Assembly: GCF_903815225.1 (NCBI RefSeq)
Contig: NZ_LR813084.1
Span: forward strand, 1,096,501 to 1,160,500
Source: Delftia tsuruhatensis
GTDB taxonomy: Bacteria > Pseudomonadota > Gammaproteobacteria > Burkholderiales > Burkholderiaceae_C
DNA length: 64,000 nt
Direction: 5' to 3'
This document shows, piece by piece, positions 25,990 to 34,776 of this stretch. The position numbers and the translations under genes were made by a program. Position 1 is the first letter of the stretch, and each line of letters opens with the position of its first letter. The notes beneath the pieces were generated by a model, which saw nothing but the letters and a program-made list of their open reading frames with translations, was not told where the DNA came from and did not search any database.

Positions 25990-26814
25990 CTACAGGTTGA
26001 GTTCTTGGCTGGAGGCCAGCCGCAATCCGCGGGCCTGCATGGCTGAGAGGAAATCATGGTGCGCGGACTCGAAGCCCGCCACCGGGCTCATGGCGTCGCG
26101 CATCAGCACGATGCGCTCGGGATGCGCAAGATGCGCCACCAGGTGCTCCACCGTGGAGCGCACGCAGTGGCTGCTGGCTTCGCCGGCAACCACCAGCAGA
26201 TCGGCCTCGGCCAGCCGCGCGAGCAGTGCGGTGTTGAGCTGGGTGGCCGGATCGGCCGGGTCCGGGACCTCGGCCAGCAGGGCGCTGTAGTGCTCGGTCC
26301 AGGGGTTCAGCCCCTTGAAGACGTTGCATACGGCGCGCTGGCGCTGCTGCTGCCACTGCCCGCAGGCGGCCAGCACATCGGCATGCACGCCGTGCCCCCA
26401 GCTGCCGACCTCGCAATGCACCGGCCAGACCATCAGTGTGTAGCGCCCCTGGGCCTCCAGCGCGTCGAGATAGGCCAGCGTACGCGGCAGGGCGCCATCG
26501 TCACGTGGCAGGAATTGCCCGGCACGCACCTGGGCCGCATGTATGGGCGTGAACGGCGCCACATCCGCGCCACTTCCCGTGCGCCAGAAGGCCGGGTGGG
26601 CGATGTCGTAGCGCTGGTGCGAGTCCAGCGTCACCGTGACCGCATCGAGCCGTGCGCCCTCGCGCCGTATCCACCCGGCAAGCCGCTGCATGTCGGCATG
26701 GGCACCCGCCACGGGCAGGCTGGGGCCCACACCATGGACACACCATTCGGCAGGCAGATCGCAGAAATCGTTCTGGGGGTCTATGAGCAGGAGGTGGAGG
26801 TTGGGAGATGGCAT
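25990..26814 (-). CDS. pncA: Nicotinamidase-type cysteine hydrolase
   Basis: A 274-residue isochorismatase-fold hydrolase. Nicotinamidase features are LLLIDPQNDFC (catalytic Asp), the metal-ligand cluster in TLDSHQRYDIAHPAFW, VWPVHCEVGSWG, VFKGLNPWTEHYSAL (catalytic Lys) and the nucleophile Cys in GEASSHCVRSTVEHL. It is about 60 residues longer than E. coli PncA, through insertions and a longer C-terminus. Its location in front of pncB and nadE strongly supports nicotinamide-to-nicotinate deamidation. It is the first gene of the operon; its promoter should lie in the 304-bp gap to the right. Confidence 0.83.
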   Translation of the reverse strand: MPSPNLHLLLIDPQNDFCDLPAEWCVHGVGPSLPVAGAHADMQRLAGWIRREGARLDAVTVTLDSHQRYDIAHPAFWRTGSGADVAPFTPIHAAQVRAGQFLPRDDGALPRTLAYLDALEAQGRYTLMVWPVHCEVGSWGHGVHADVLAACGQWQQQRQRAVCNVFKGLNPWTEHYSALLAEVPDPADPATQLNTALLARLAEADLLVVAGEASSHCVRSTVEHLVAHLAHPERIVLMRDAMSPVAGFESAHHDFLSAMQARGLRLASSQELNL

Positions 26815-27118
26815 GAGTGGTAGTTCGCAGGCAAGCGCTTTGGAACGTGCCGGAAATCAAGGCTTCAGTGTAGTGCGGCAACAGCCCGGGCCGTTACCTT
26901 CTGCCCGGTGTGGTCAGGCTTGCGCTGGCGAAAACAAGGGGGCGTGACCCTGTCAAGGAAAGGGATGGTGCAGCCGGGGCTGGCAGCCAACAGCACATGA
27001 TGCGGAACCTACAATGGGAAGTTTTACGTATTCCGTGGGCGGATTGGAGCGTTTCAGGCCGTCATTTGCCCAGTCTTGCGGCGCGATTGGCTACTTTCGG
27101 TAGGTTTTGATTATCACC
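26815..27118. other. Divergent intergenic region between NAD salvage and polysaccharide loci
   Basis: This 304-bp stretch holds no gene I can support. It should contain the promoters of the leftward NAD operon and the rightward polysaccharide operon. A TACAAT hexamer at 27010-27015 is a possible -10 box for the rightward operon, but no good -35 box lies 16-18 bases upstream. I saw no JUMPstart/ops element and no tRNA. Confidence 0.5.
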
Positions 27119-27487
27119 ATGGCATCCCTTCAGGTAACAACGACTTTCATGGGTGTGGGGTTGGCTGCGCTGATCCTGTACCTGATTCGCCGCGATCATC
27201 TGTATCTCATGCATGGCCTTTTCTGGGTGCTGGTTGCCGCGGCGGCCGTCGTGCTGGGGGTCTGGCCGGGGATGATCAACCGTCTGGCAGCGGCGCTTGG
27301 CATCAGCTATCCGCCCGCCATGCTGCTGCTGCTGGCCTGCATCGTCTTGTTGATCAAGGCCTTGCATGCCGACATGGTCAACACCCGCATCGAGCGCGAT
27401 GTGCGGCGGCTCAATCAGCGGCTCGCGATGCTCGAGGCGGATGCCGCGGACCTCCTCCAGGCCCCGTCCGAGCCTCCGACCCCATGA
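27119..27487 (+). CDS. DUF2304 family small membrane protein
   Basis: A 122-residue protein from the ATG at 27119; a TTG at 27107 would add four residues. It has three hydrophobic helices (TTTFMGVGLAALILYLIRRD, LFWVLVAAAAVVLGVWPG, AMLLLLACIVLLIKALHAD) and a C-terminal charged, probably coiled-coil tail (RIERDVRRLNQRLAMLEAD). This is the pattern of DUF2304 proteins, which commonly accompany glycosyltransferases in polysaccharide or polyprenyl-phosphate sugar loci and whose biochemical role is not established. The stop overlaps the manC start (ATGA), so the two are co-translated. Confidence 0.8.
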   Translation: MASLQVTTTFMGVGLAALILYLIRRDHLYLMHGLFWVLVAAAAVVLGVWPGMINRLAAALGISYPPAMLLLLACIVLLIKALHADMVNTRIERDVRRLNQRLAMLEADAADLLQAPSEPPTP

Positions 27488-28929
27488 CATCCGCCCTGCT
27501 TCCCGTCATCTTGTGCGGCGGCTCCGGTACCCGCCTTTGGCCTCTTTCGCGCGAAGCCTATCCCAAGCAGTTTCTTGCAGTGGCAGGGACGGGCACTTCT
27601 CTGTTGCAGGATACTGTCAAGCGGCTCGATGGTCTGGCGCCCCACATTCCAAGGCGCTCGCCGATCGTGGTGTGCAATAGCGAACATCGATTCTTGGCGG
27701 CCCAGCAATTGCAGGAGGCTGGCATCCCTGGCGCAAGGGTCGTGCTGGAGCCCGTGGGACGCAATACGGCGCCCGCGCTGACACTCGCAGCCCTGGTGGC
27801 CGATGCGGACGATGTTCTGCTTGCCATGCCGGCCGACCATGTCATCCGTGACCTGGAGCGGCTGCACCAAGCCCTGGACACCGCCTGGCAACTGGCTCGG
27901 CAGGGATCCATGGTGACTTTCGGTGTCGTGGCGGATCGGCCGGAGACAGGTTATGGCTATATTCAGAAGTCCCTGGCAGTGGAGGGTTTCGACGCTTTTG
28001 CCATCCGGCGCTTCGAGGAGAAGCCCAGTCTGGAGGTGGCCCGGGCCTATCTGGAAAGTGGCAATTACCTGTGGAACAGCGGGTTGTTCATGGTCCGGGT
28101 AGGACAATGGCTCAAGGCCATGGCTGCGTTGCAGCCGCAGATGCTGCGGGCATGCCAGACTGCCGTCGAGCACAGCAGCCGTGATCTGGACTTCATCCGA
28201 CCTCAAGGCGAGGCCTTCGGCGATTGCCCTTCCGACTCGATCGACTATGCAGTCATGGAGCATCTGCCGGTCCGTCAGGACTTGGGCATCCCAGCCCATG
28301 TGGTACCCCTGGATGCAGACTGGTCCGACCTCGGCGCCTGGGACGCCTTGTGGGAGGTGCTGCCTCACGATGCCCGAGGCAATGCCCATGCCGGCCAGAC
28401 CCTGGCGATCGATACCCAAAACAGTTTGCTGTTCTCGGAGACCTGCCTTGTCGCCACGGTGGGCCTGGACAACATCATCGTGGTTGAAACAGCCGATGCC
28501 GTCTTGGTGGCGGACAAACGCCGGACACAGGATGTCAAGAAAGTCGTTGCCGAATTGAAGGCGCAAAACCGCCAGATGGCTTCGTCGCATCGCAAGGTGC
28601 ACCGCCCTTGGGGCTGGTACGACCGCATCGATGGTGGCGAGCGATTCCAGGTGAAGCGCATCGTCGTCAACCCCGGCGCCAGCCTGAGTCTGCAGATGCA
28701 CCAGCATCGGGCAGAGCACTGGGTCGTGGTCAAGGGCGTTGCCGAGGTCACGCATGGCGAGCGCAGCTTTCAACTGCGTGAAAACGAATCCACCTATATT
28801 CCCGTGCGGCATCTTCATCGATTGAGAAATCCAGGTCTGGAGCCATTGGAAATCATTGAAGTGCAGTCTGGCGATTATCTGGGCGAGGATGACATCGTGC
28901 GTTTCGATGACGTCTATGGCCGGGGATGA
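27484..28929 (+). CDS. manC: Mannose-1-phosphate guanylyltransferase / mannose-6-phosphate isomerase
   Basis: A 481-residue bifunctional type II enzyme. The N-terminal pyrophosphorylase motif is LCGGSGTRLWPLSREAYPKQ, followed by NTAPALTLAAL, MPADHVI, GYGYI and FEEKP. The C-terminal cupin isomerase part has HRPWGWYDRIDGGERFQVKR, SLQMHQHRAEHWVVVKG and ENESTYIPVRHLHRLRNPG. It makes GDP-mannose, the donor for mannose-, rhamnose- or fucose-type residues of the glycan. Base composition here is already lower in GC than the NAD genes. It is the first sugar-nucleotide gene of the locus, and the only other one seen is wecB. Confidence 0.95.
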   Translation: MTSALLPVILCGGSGTRLWPLSREAYPKQFLAVAGTGTSLLQDTVKRLDGLAPHIPRRSPIVVCNSEHRFLAAQQLQEAGIPGARVVLEPVGRNTAPALTLAALVADADDVLLAMPADHVIRDLERLHQALDTAWQLARQGSMVTFGVVADRPETGYGYIQKSLAVEGFDAFAIRRFEEKPSLEVARAYLESGNYLWNSGLFMVRVGQWLKAMAALQPQMLRACQTAVEHSSRDLDFIRPQGEAFGDCPSDSIDYAVMEHLPVRQDLGIPAHVVPLDADWSDLGAWDALWEVLPHDARGNAHAGQTLAIDTQNSLLFSETCLVATVGLDNIIVVETADAVLVADKRRTQDVKKVVAELKAQNRQMASSHRKVHRPWGWYDRIDGGERFQVKRIVVNPGASLSLQMHQHRAEHWVVVKGVAEVTHGERSFQLRENESTYIPVRHLHRLRNPGLEPLEIIEVQSGDYLGEDDIVRFDDVYGRG

Positions 28930-28984
28930 CGTCCGTTGAAATGGATCGCCGGATATTGATGAAGAATAATACAAAGGATATCGA

Positions 28985-29812
28985 ATGAATCCTCATGCCG
29001 CTCGATCAGTTTCGCCGTTGGAGCTATTTAAATCTATTGCCGTCAATCGCAGTTTGATATTCAGCTTGATAGAGAGGGATATATTTGGCCGCTATCGAGG
29101 TGCAACGCTGGGCTTGTTGTGGTCATTCTTCAATCCGCTGCTGATGTTGATCGTCTATACGTTCGTGTTCAGCGTGGTCTTCAAGGCGCGCTGGTCTGGA
29201 GGGAGTGACTCGAAAACGGAATTTGCAATGATTCTGTTTTCTGGCTTGATGGTTTTCAATATATTTTCCGAATGCATAGGGCGTGCACCATTGCTGGTCG
29301 TCAACAACGTCAATTATGTCAAGAAAATAATATTTCCGCTGGAAGTGCTGCCTCTTGTTGCACTGGGTACTGCTCTTTTCCATTTTGTTATCAGTGTATC
29401 TGTCTGGATGGTTTTCTATCTCATATTTTTTGGAATTCCTCCGTTGAGTATTTTGTATCTGCCAATCATTCTTCTTCCTTTGATTCTTCTGATTCTGGGT
29501 TGTTCGTGGATACTGGCATCATTGAGTGTCTATCTGCGTGACATCGTGCATGTCGTGGGCGTGATCACCACGGTGGTAATGTTTCTTTCCCCCGTTTTCT
29601 ACCCGGTTTCCACGCTGCCGGAAAAATATCAGGTCATCGTCCGGCTGAATCCACTTGCAGATATTCTCGAGCAGGCCAGGGGTGCAATGATCTGGGGCCA
29701 TGGGGTTGACTGGTTGAATTGGTCATTGCAGATGTGTGTCGCAGCCGCGATCGCCTGGGCCGGATTTGCCTGGTTTCAGAAGATGCGGAAAGGTTTTGCC
29801 GATGTCATCTGA
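28985..29812 (+). CDS. wzm: ABC-2 polysaccharide exporter permease (Wzm)
   Basis: A 275-residue inner-membrane protein with six predicted helices. Family features are the N-terminal amphipathic RSLIFSLIERDIFGRYRGA, LGLLWSFFNPLLMLIVYTFV, and later FLSPVFYPVSTLPEKYQ with LNPLADILEQARGAMI. It forms the channel through which an undecaprenyl-linked O-antigen or capsule chain crosses the inner membrane. It overlaps wzt by 11 bp. AT-rich codon choice (TTT, ATT, ATA) contrasts sharply with flanking chromosomal genes. Confidence 0.92.
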   Translation: MNPHAARSVSPLELFKSIAVNRSLIFSLIERDIFGRYRGATLGLLWSFFNPLLMLIVYTFVFSVVFKARWSGGSDSKTEFAMILFSGLMVFNIFSECIGRAPLLVVNNVNYVKKIIFPLEVLPLVALGTALFHFVISVSVWMVFYLIFFGIPPLSILYLPIILLPLILLILGCSWILASLSVYLRDIVHVVGVITTVVMFLSPVFYPVSTLPEKYQVIVRLNPLADILEQARGAMIWGHGVDWLNWSLQMCVAAAIAWAGFAWFQKMRKGFADVI

Positions 29813-31211
29813 TATTGCGATCAAGGTTGACGGGCTGAGCAAGTGCTATCAAATCTATGACCAGCCTCGTGACAGGTTGAAGCAAATAGTCCTCCCCAGG
29901 CTGCAGAAAATTGCAGGCATGCCGCAGAGAAATTACTATCGCGAATTCTGGGCTCTCAGGGACATTGATTTTGAAGTCAGGAAGGGAGAGGCGTTCGGTA
30001 TTTTGGGGCGCAATGGCGGTGGAAAAAGTACGCTGCTTCAAATTATTACAGGAACACTCGATCCGACGCAGGGAACTGTTGAAACATTCGGGCGGGTTGC
30101 CGCACTGCTTGAGCTTGGGTCAGGGTTTAATCCAGAATTCACGGGTCGAGAAAATGTGTATTTGAATGCCCTGATGCTGGGTATGAGTCGTGATGAGGTC
30201 AATGCACGGTTCGATAGTATTGCGGCATTTGCGGATATTGGCGGATTTCTGGACCAGCCGGTCAAAACCTACTCCAGCGGGATGCTGGTGCGACTGGCTT
30301 TTGCTGTTCAAGTGCAGCTTGAGCCAGATATTCTGATCGTCGATGAGGCGCTTGCTGTAGGGGATGCGCTTTTCCAAAAGCGCTGCTTTCGTCGTATCGA
30401 AAAACTGCGTGCAGACGGCGTTACCCTGCTCTTTGTTTCACATGATCAGGAGGCGGTGCGAACGCTGACGGAGCGGGCAATCCTGCTCAAAAAAGGCGCA
30501 TGTGTCTCTTCTGGTGCGTCATCCCAGGTGCTGCTGGACTACAGAAGGCTGATGCATGAGGAAGAGTCTGCCTACTTCATCCAGGCGATGAAAGATATTC
30601 AGCTGAAGACTTCCAGGGTGGGGGCGGATTCCATTGATTCATCATCTGGTACGAATTCCTCGGAAAATGAAATCGAGCAGGGACCTCCGTCTGGACCAGC
30701 AGATGATCTGTCGTTTGGGGATGGCGGTGTCGAGATATTGACAACGGCACTGTTTGATAGCGATGGAAATCCGGGGAGCGTATTCTATCCGGGAGATATT
30801 GTCCGTGTTCGGATGGAGTGCCTTTCCAGGATTGACGCCACAAATCTGAATGTTGCCGTAAGGGTTCGCAATCGTGAGGGGATAAAGATTCATTCCTGGG
30901 GGACTTTGAATCAAGATATGCGAATCATGGCAAGCGGCTCGGATGAGCTGATATTCTGGAATAGAAGATTCAGCGCTGGTGAAAAGTTTGTCGTGTGGCT
31001 GGAATTTGATTGTCGACTAGGGGCGAATCTTTATGAAATCCAGGCAGCGATATCTCACGAAGAGAGCCCGGACTATGGGGCGCAGCGGATTCTCCATTGG
31101 AAGGACGAGGCTGCGTTCTTCCAGGTGTTGATGCGTAAGAATGAGTATTTTTTTGGTGGACTGACAGATTTGTGCATGAAGGCGAGGTGGGATGATGCAG
31201 AACAAGAATGA
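29802..31211 (+). CDS. wzt: ABC polysaccharide exporter ATPase with C-terminal glycan-binding domain (Wzt)
   Basis: A 469-residue ATPase; simple Wzt/KpsT proteins have about 220-250. Walker A is GRNGGGKST with Lys75, the signature is TYSSGMLVRLAFAV, Walker B ILIVDEALAVGD, H-loop FVSHDQEAV. After a polar linker (about residues 265-310) comes a Wzt_C-type beta-sandwich domain (DGGVEILTTALFDSDG, FYPGDIVRVRMECLS, VAVRVRNREGIKIHSWGT). In E. coli O9a and related systems this domain binds the modified non-reducing end of the finished chain. The next gene, overlapping by 20 bp, carries two methyltransferase domains that could make such an end. Confidence 0.93.
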   Translation: MSSDIAIKVDGLSKCYQIYDQPRDRLKQIVLPRLQKIAGMPQRNYYREFWALRDIDFEVRKGEAFGILGRNGGGKSTLLQIITGTLDPTQGTVETFGRVAALLELGSGFNPEFTGRENVYLNALMLGMSRDEVNARFDSIAAFADIGGFLDQPVKTYSSGMLVRLAFAVQVQLEPDILIVDEALAVGDALFQKRCFRRIEKLRADGVTLLFVSHDQEAVRTLTERAILLKKGACVSSGASSQVLLDYRRLMHEEESAYFIQAMKDIQLKTSRVGADSIDSSSGTNSSENEIEQGPPSGPADDLSFGDGGVEILTTALFDSDGNPGSVFYPGDIVRVRMECLSRIDATNLNVAVRVRNREGIKIHSWGTLNQDMRIMASGSDELIFWNRRFSAGEKFVVWLEFDCRLGANLYEIQAAISHEESPDYGAQRILHWKDEAAFFQVLMRKNEYFFGGLTDLCMKARWDDAEQE

Positions 31212-34200
31212 ACTTGACTACAAGACTCTCTATGATGGTTATTGGCAGCGTTCTGATCGAGTCGGCGAGCGCAGCAGTGACCTGAAAAAAACAGCCCGAT
31301 TGATTGCGGAAACCTGTGGATATGGGTCCGCAATTGATATCGGCTGTGGCGAGGGGTATCTGATTGAGGAGCTTCTTTCGCTGGATATCGATGCGGTAGG
31401 CATGGATATTTCATCCGTGGTGGTGGAGCGCGCAAACGCACGATGGAAGAATCGATTCTTCGAAGGCTCGGTCCTGTCGATTCCATTTCCGGATGAGCAT
31501 TTCAATGCTGTTGTTTCGACAGATTGTCTTGAACACCTGGCTCCAGAAGATGTTCCGGCAGCACTGCGCGAGATGTATCGTGTTTCTTCGCGATATGTTT
31601 TCCTGCAGATAGCAACCACACCAGACCGCGATGGCCATTGGCATCTGACAATCGAGGGGCGCGCCTGGTGGGAGGACCGGTGCTTCGAGGCGGGATTTCG
31701 GAAGCATCCTCTTTATTATTACGTCAACGATTACGAAGCGCTTAATAAGGATGGTTGGCAGGTATTTGTCATTCTGGAAAAAATACCGGCCAAGGCACTC
31801 GTGGAATTTGATCTCTCTGTGCTTGAAGAAGAGAAGATGCTTCACAACGACATGCTGCGGGTAACTGGAAGAAGATCCGATGCCCACTGCATTCGTTATT
31901 ACAAGGCATGTGATTTCATACGCCCTGGAGACCATGTCCTTGATGTGGCATGTGGATTAGGTTATGGAAGCCATATTCTCTACAATGCATCCAAAGCCAA
32001 ATCAGTCATTGGTGTGGATCTCAGCGATTTCGGCATTGCATATGCGAAAGCCAACTATGGGCAGCCGGGGGGGGTGGAGTTCAGGTGCGGCGATGCCCAG
32101 GCGCTGAGCTCCATTCCTGACAATAGCGTGGACTTTATCGCTGCCTTCGAGACGATCGAGCATGTGCCAGAACCGATGGCATACCTTCGGGAGCTGAGGC
32201 GCGTGCTCAAACCTTCGGGAAGGGTCATGGTCTGTGCACCCAACAATTGGGTTGATGAGACAGGCAAAGACCCCAATCCGCATCATTTTCATGTCTATAC
32301 CTGGGAGCGCCTGGTTGCTGAGGTCGGGCAGTTTTTCCTGCTGGAGCAAGGATTCCTGCAAACAGCAGGAGGTGCGCTCAAATGTCCAAATGAAAGCCGC
32401 AAGTGGGTCAATGTTCCGGCCGATGCAACGCCTGAGCAAGAGTCTGAGTGGGTGCTATTGCTGGGGATGGCTGATCCTCTTGAGGGTAAAGGCATTCCAT
32501 ACGAAGAAACAGCATGGAATTTGCCAGAAGACCCAGGCTTCAATGTGGCAGCCTTTGCGCGCGACTATCAGAATCCCTGGTTGCTGAAGGGGATGGTAAC
32601 GATTGGCATGCGCATGGGCTCCAAGGAGCGACTTGCAGAAATGCAAGAACGTGTCCTGGCCTCTTGTGATCCTGAGTCGGTTGATTATGGCGCGGCGCTG
32701 TGCGGTCGAATCTACTTTCATATCGAGCAGCCAGAAACTGCGGAAACCACGGTCAAGGCCCTTGAGGAGGATGTACGCAGGTATGCCGCAATTTCGCCAC
32801 CAACAGCCCATCAGATTCGCTGGCAAGTATCTTTGCTGTTCGCCGCAGGGGAGTTGGCTCGAAAGCAGGGTCGAACTGGCGATGCATCTTTCTTTTACTC
32901 GGAATGCGCCAAGATAGATGTATTGCCCTATAGTCCGATACTTGGAAACAAGACATTGGATGCATTGTTCTGCCTGGCAAGATTTGCTCTCCAAAAACGT
33001 GATCTGCCTGCTGCAAAACAGTATCTTTTGCGCTCGATCGACGAGTGCCAGCGCCTCTCGTCGGGATCATGGGTAAACATCACAGGCGAACAGTCCAGAC
33101 CTTTGTCATTCGGTCTGGCAGAGATGTCTCAACTTTTTGACAAGGCAGCCCGAGCTGCATATCTCCTGTCTGCGCTGGACAAGGCAGACCTGTCGCCACA
33201 CTTGCTCTTCAAGGAATCAACGGGATTCTTTGAGCGACAGATCATTCATTACAAAAAATGGGGTAATGAGTACTGTGAATATTCCAATCGACTTTTGAAT
33301 GACCTCCGGAGGCTCGAGGTCGAGAGAAAGGCCGGAGTATTCAACCTGCAAGCTGCGGAGAGGGCTCCGGAAGGGGGGCTGGAGCGGTTCGTTAAAAATG
33401 CGCTATGGCGTTATAGCCAGTTCTCTGAAGTCAGGTCTGAGCTGGGCCTGGGGGGAGCCATTCGGCATACATTTGGTTTTTTGTGGGATAAGCTGTCTAT
33501 TTCCATGGCAAGCAGACCCGAGCCACATGTCAAGCCTCCGGAGGGGACGGCTCCACCTGACGATTCAATTGGATTCGTGAATATTGATTCGGACAAGGTG
33601 AATTCAGCCGGCCCGACGCAGCAGGTGATAATGCTTGTCGATGCATTTCATGATGGTGGTGTCGAGAGAGTCGTGATTGACCTGTGTCTGAATTTTCGTC
33701 AGGTAGGAATTCAATGCAAGATTTTGGTGGCTAAGGATGGTGGGCGAAGTGCTGCAGAAGCGAGATCGCACGGCATCGAGGTCATGGAACTGCACCAGAA
33801 CAAAGAAGCCCTGAAATCAGCCATTGCCAAGTCGGTCAATGCGATAGCTATTACCCATCATTGTTATTTCTCTCTGGATGCATTCCGAGCGGCAGGCATT
33901 CCCGTGCTTGAGGTGATTCACAATGCATATTATTGGCAAAAAGGAAACAGGGCGATTGCGGATATGCGGAGAAATGATATTGCTCATTTCGTTGCAGTAT
34001 CCGGGTTTGTTGCAAAATTCTCCGCGGAGGAGTTGGGTGTCGATGCTGCAAGGGTGTCGCTGATAAACAATGGACTGAATAATCTGGATCTGATTCGGCC
34101 ACCTTTGGATCTACTTCGAAAGAAGAGACTGGATGCAAGAAGTGCTCCTGTGTTGCTGCATATTGCAAATCTGCACCCGCAGAAGAACCATCGGCTGATT

Positions 34201-34776
34201 GTGAACTCGTTTGCCCGGATAAAGCGCAAATATCCGGGTGCACAGCTTGTGATGGCCGGAGCCATGGATGGTTATCCGGATATTTTTTCCAAATTGAATG
34301 AAGATATCGAGCGATTGGGGGTTTCCGAGTCTGTCACGCTTGCTGGCGCACTGTCCAGGCGTGAACTGTCCAAGCTGATGGCATCAGCCCATGTCGGCAT
34401 TCTTCCTTCCCTCTTGGAGGGCTTCAGCATCGCCACGCTTGAATTGTCCTTCTTTGGCCTTCCCGCAATTCTGTCTGCGACAGGTGCGGCACAGGAGTTA
34501 CAGGAGGCTTATGGGCATGTTTATATCGCGCAAGGCTGTGCGCTTTCCCAACAGGAGCTTGATGTCAAGAATGTGAATGAATTCCTGATGGAGATGCCCG
34601 AATCTGCGGTTGATTCGCTTGCTGAAGCCATGCTGAAGGTATTGGGAGAGTACTCGGAATTTCTGGAAAAAGCCATTGGTGCAGCTGAACAATTTCCTGA
34701 ATATTCAATTGGCAGCACGGTCGAGAAGTACATTGATTTATTGCAATCGATGAGAAAGATTCGTGAATATGCTTGA
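31192..34776 (+). CDS. Methyltransferase-methyltransferase-glycosyltransferase fusion (1194 aa)
   Basis: A very long protein with three recognisable enzyme parts. Residues about 1-205 form a class I SAM methyltransferase (motif I DIGCGEGYL around residue 50; STDCLEHL). Residues about 215-420 form a second one (DVACGLGYGSHIL near residue 251; AAFETIEHVPEPMAYLRELR). Residues about 420-790 are helical and TPR-like with no motif I recognise. From about residue 810 comes a GT4-type glycosyltransferase (MLVDAFHDGGVERVVIDL; HIANLHPQKNHRLIVNSF; the E-x7-E region LLEGFSIATLELSFFG). It overlaps wzt by 20 bp. Inference: it adds the last sugar(s) and methylates the chain end, giving the cap read by Wzt. 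ATG codons at 31192 and 31195 are both possible. Confidence 0.85.
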   Translation: MMQNKNELDYKTLYDGYWQRSDRVGERSSDLKKTARLIAETCGYGSAIDIGCGEGYLIEELLSLDIDAVGMDISSVVVERANARWKNRFFEGSVLSIPFPDEHFNAVVSTDCLEHLAPEDVPAALREMYRVSSRYVFLQIATTPDRDGHWHLTIEGRAWWEDRCFEAGFRKHPLYYYVNDYEALNKDGWQVFVILEKIPAKALVEFDLSVLEEEKMLHNDMLRVTGRRSDAHCIRYYKACDFIRPGDHVLDVACGLGYGSHILYNASKAKSVIGVDLSDFGIAYAKANYGQPGGVEFRCGDAQALSSIPDNSVDFIAAFETIEHVPEPMAYLRELRRVLKPSGRVMVCAPNNWVDETGKDPNPHHFHVYTWERLVAEVGQFFLLEQGFLQTAGGALKCPNESRKWVNVPADATPEQESEWVLLLGMADPLEGKGIPYEETAWNLPEDPGFNVAAFARDYQNPWLLKGMVTIGMRMGSKERLAEMQERVLASCDPESVDYGAALCGRIYFHIEQPETAETTVKALEEDVRRYAAISPPTAHQIRWQVSLLFAAGELARKQGRTGDASFFYSECAKIDVLPYSPILGNKTLDALFCLARFALQKRDLPAAKQYLLRSIDECQRLSSGSWVNITGEQSRPLSFGLAEMSQLFDKAARAAYLLSALDKADLSPHLLFKESTGFFERQIIHYKKWGNEYCEYSNRLLNDLRRLEVERKAGVFNLQAAERAPEGGLERFVKNALWRYSQFSEVRSELGLGGAIRHTFGFLWDKLSISMASRPEPHVKPPEGTAPPDDSIGFVNIDSDKVNSAGPTQQVIMLVDAFHDGGVERVVIDLCLNFRQVGIQCKILVAKDGGRSAAEARSHGIEVMELHQNKEALKSAIAKSVNAIAITHHCYFSLDAFRAAGIPVLEVIHNAYYWQKGNRAIADMRRNDIAHFVAVSGFVAKFSAEELGVDAARVSLINNGLNNLDLIRPPLDLLRKKRLDARSAPVLLHIANLHPQKNHRLIVNSFARIKRKYPGAQLVMAGAMDGYPDIFSKLNEDIERLGVSESVTLAGALSRRELSKLMASAHVGILPSLLEGFSIATLELSFFGLPAILSATGAAQELQEAYGHVYIAQGCALSQQELDVKNVNEFLMEMPESAVDSLAEAMLKVLGEYSEFLEKAIGAAEQFPEYSIGSTVEKYIDLLQSMRKIREYA

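Noticed and set aside
26815..27118. JUMPstart/ops antitermination element before the polysaccharide operon
   Set aside because: No GGCGGTAG-type core was found on the coding strand. The nearest GGCGG (about 27040) lacks the rest.
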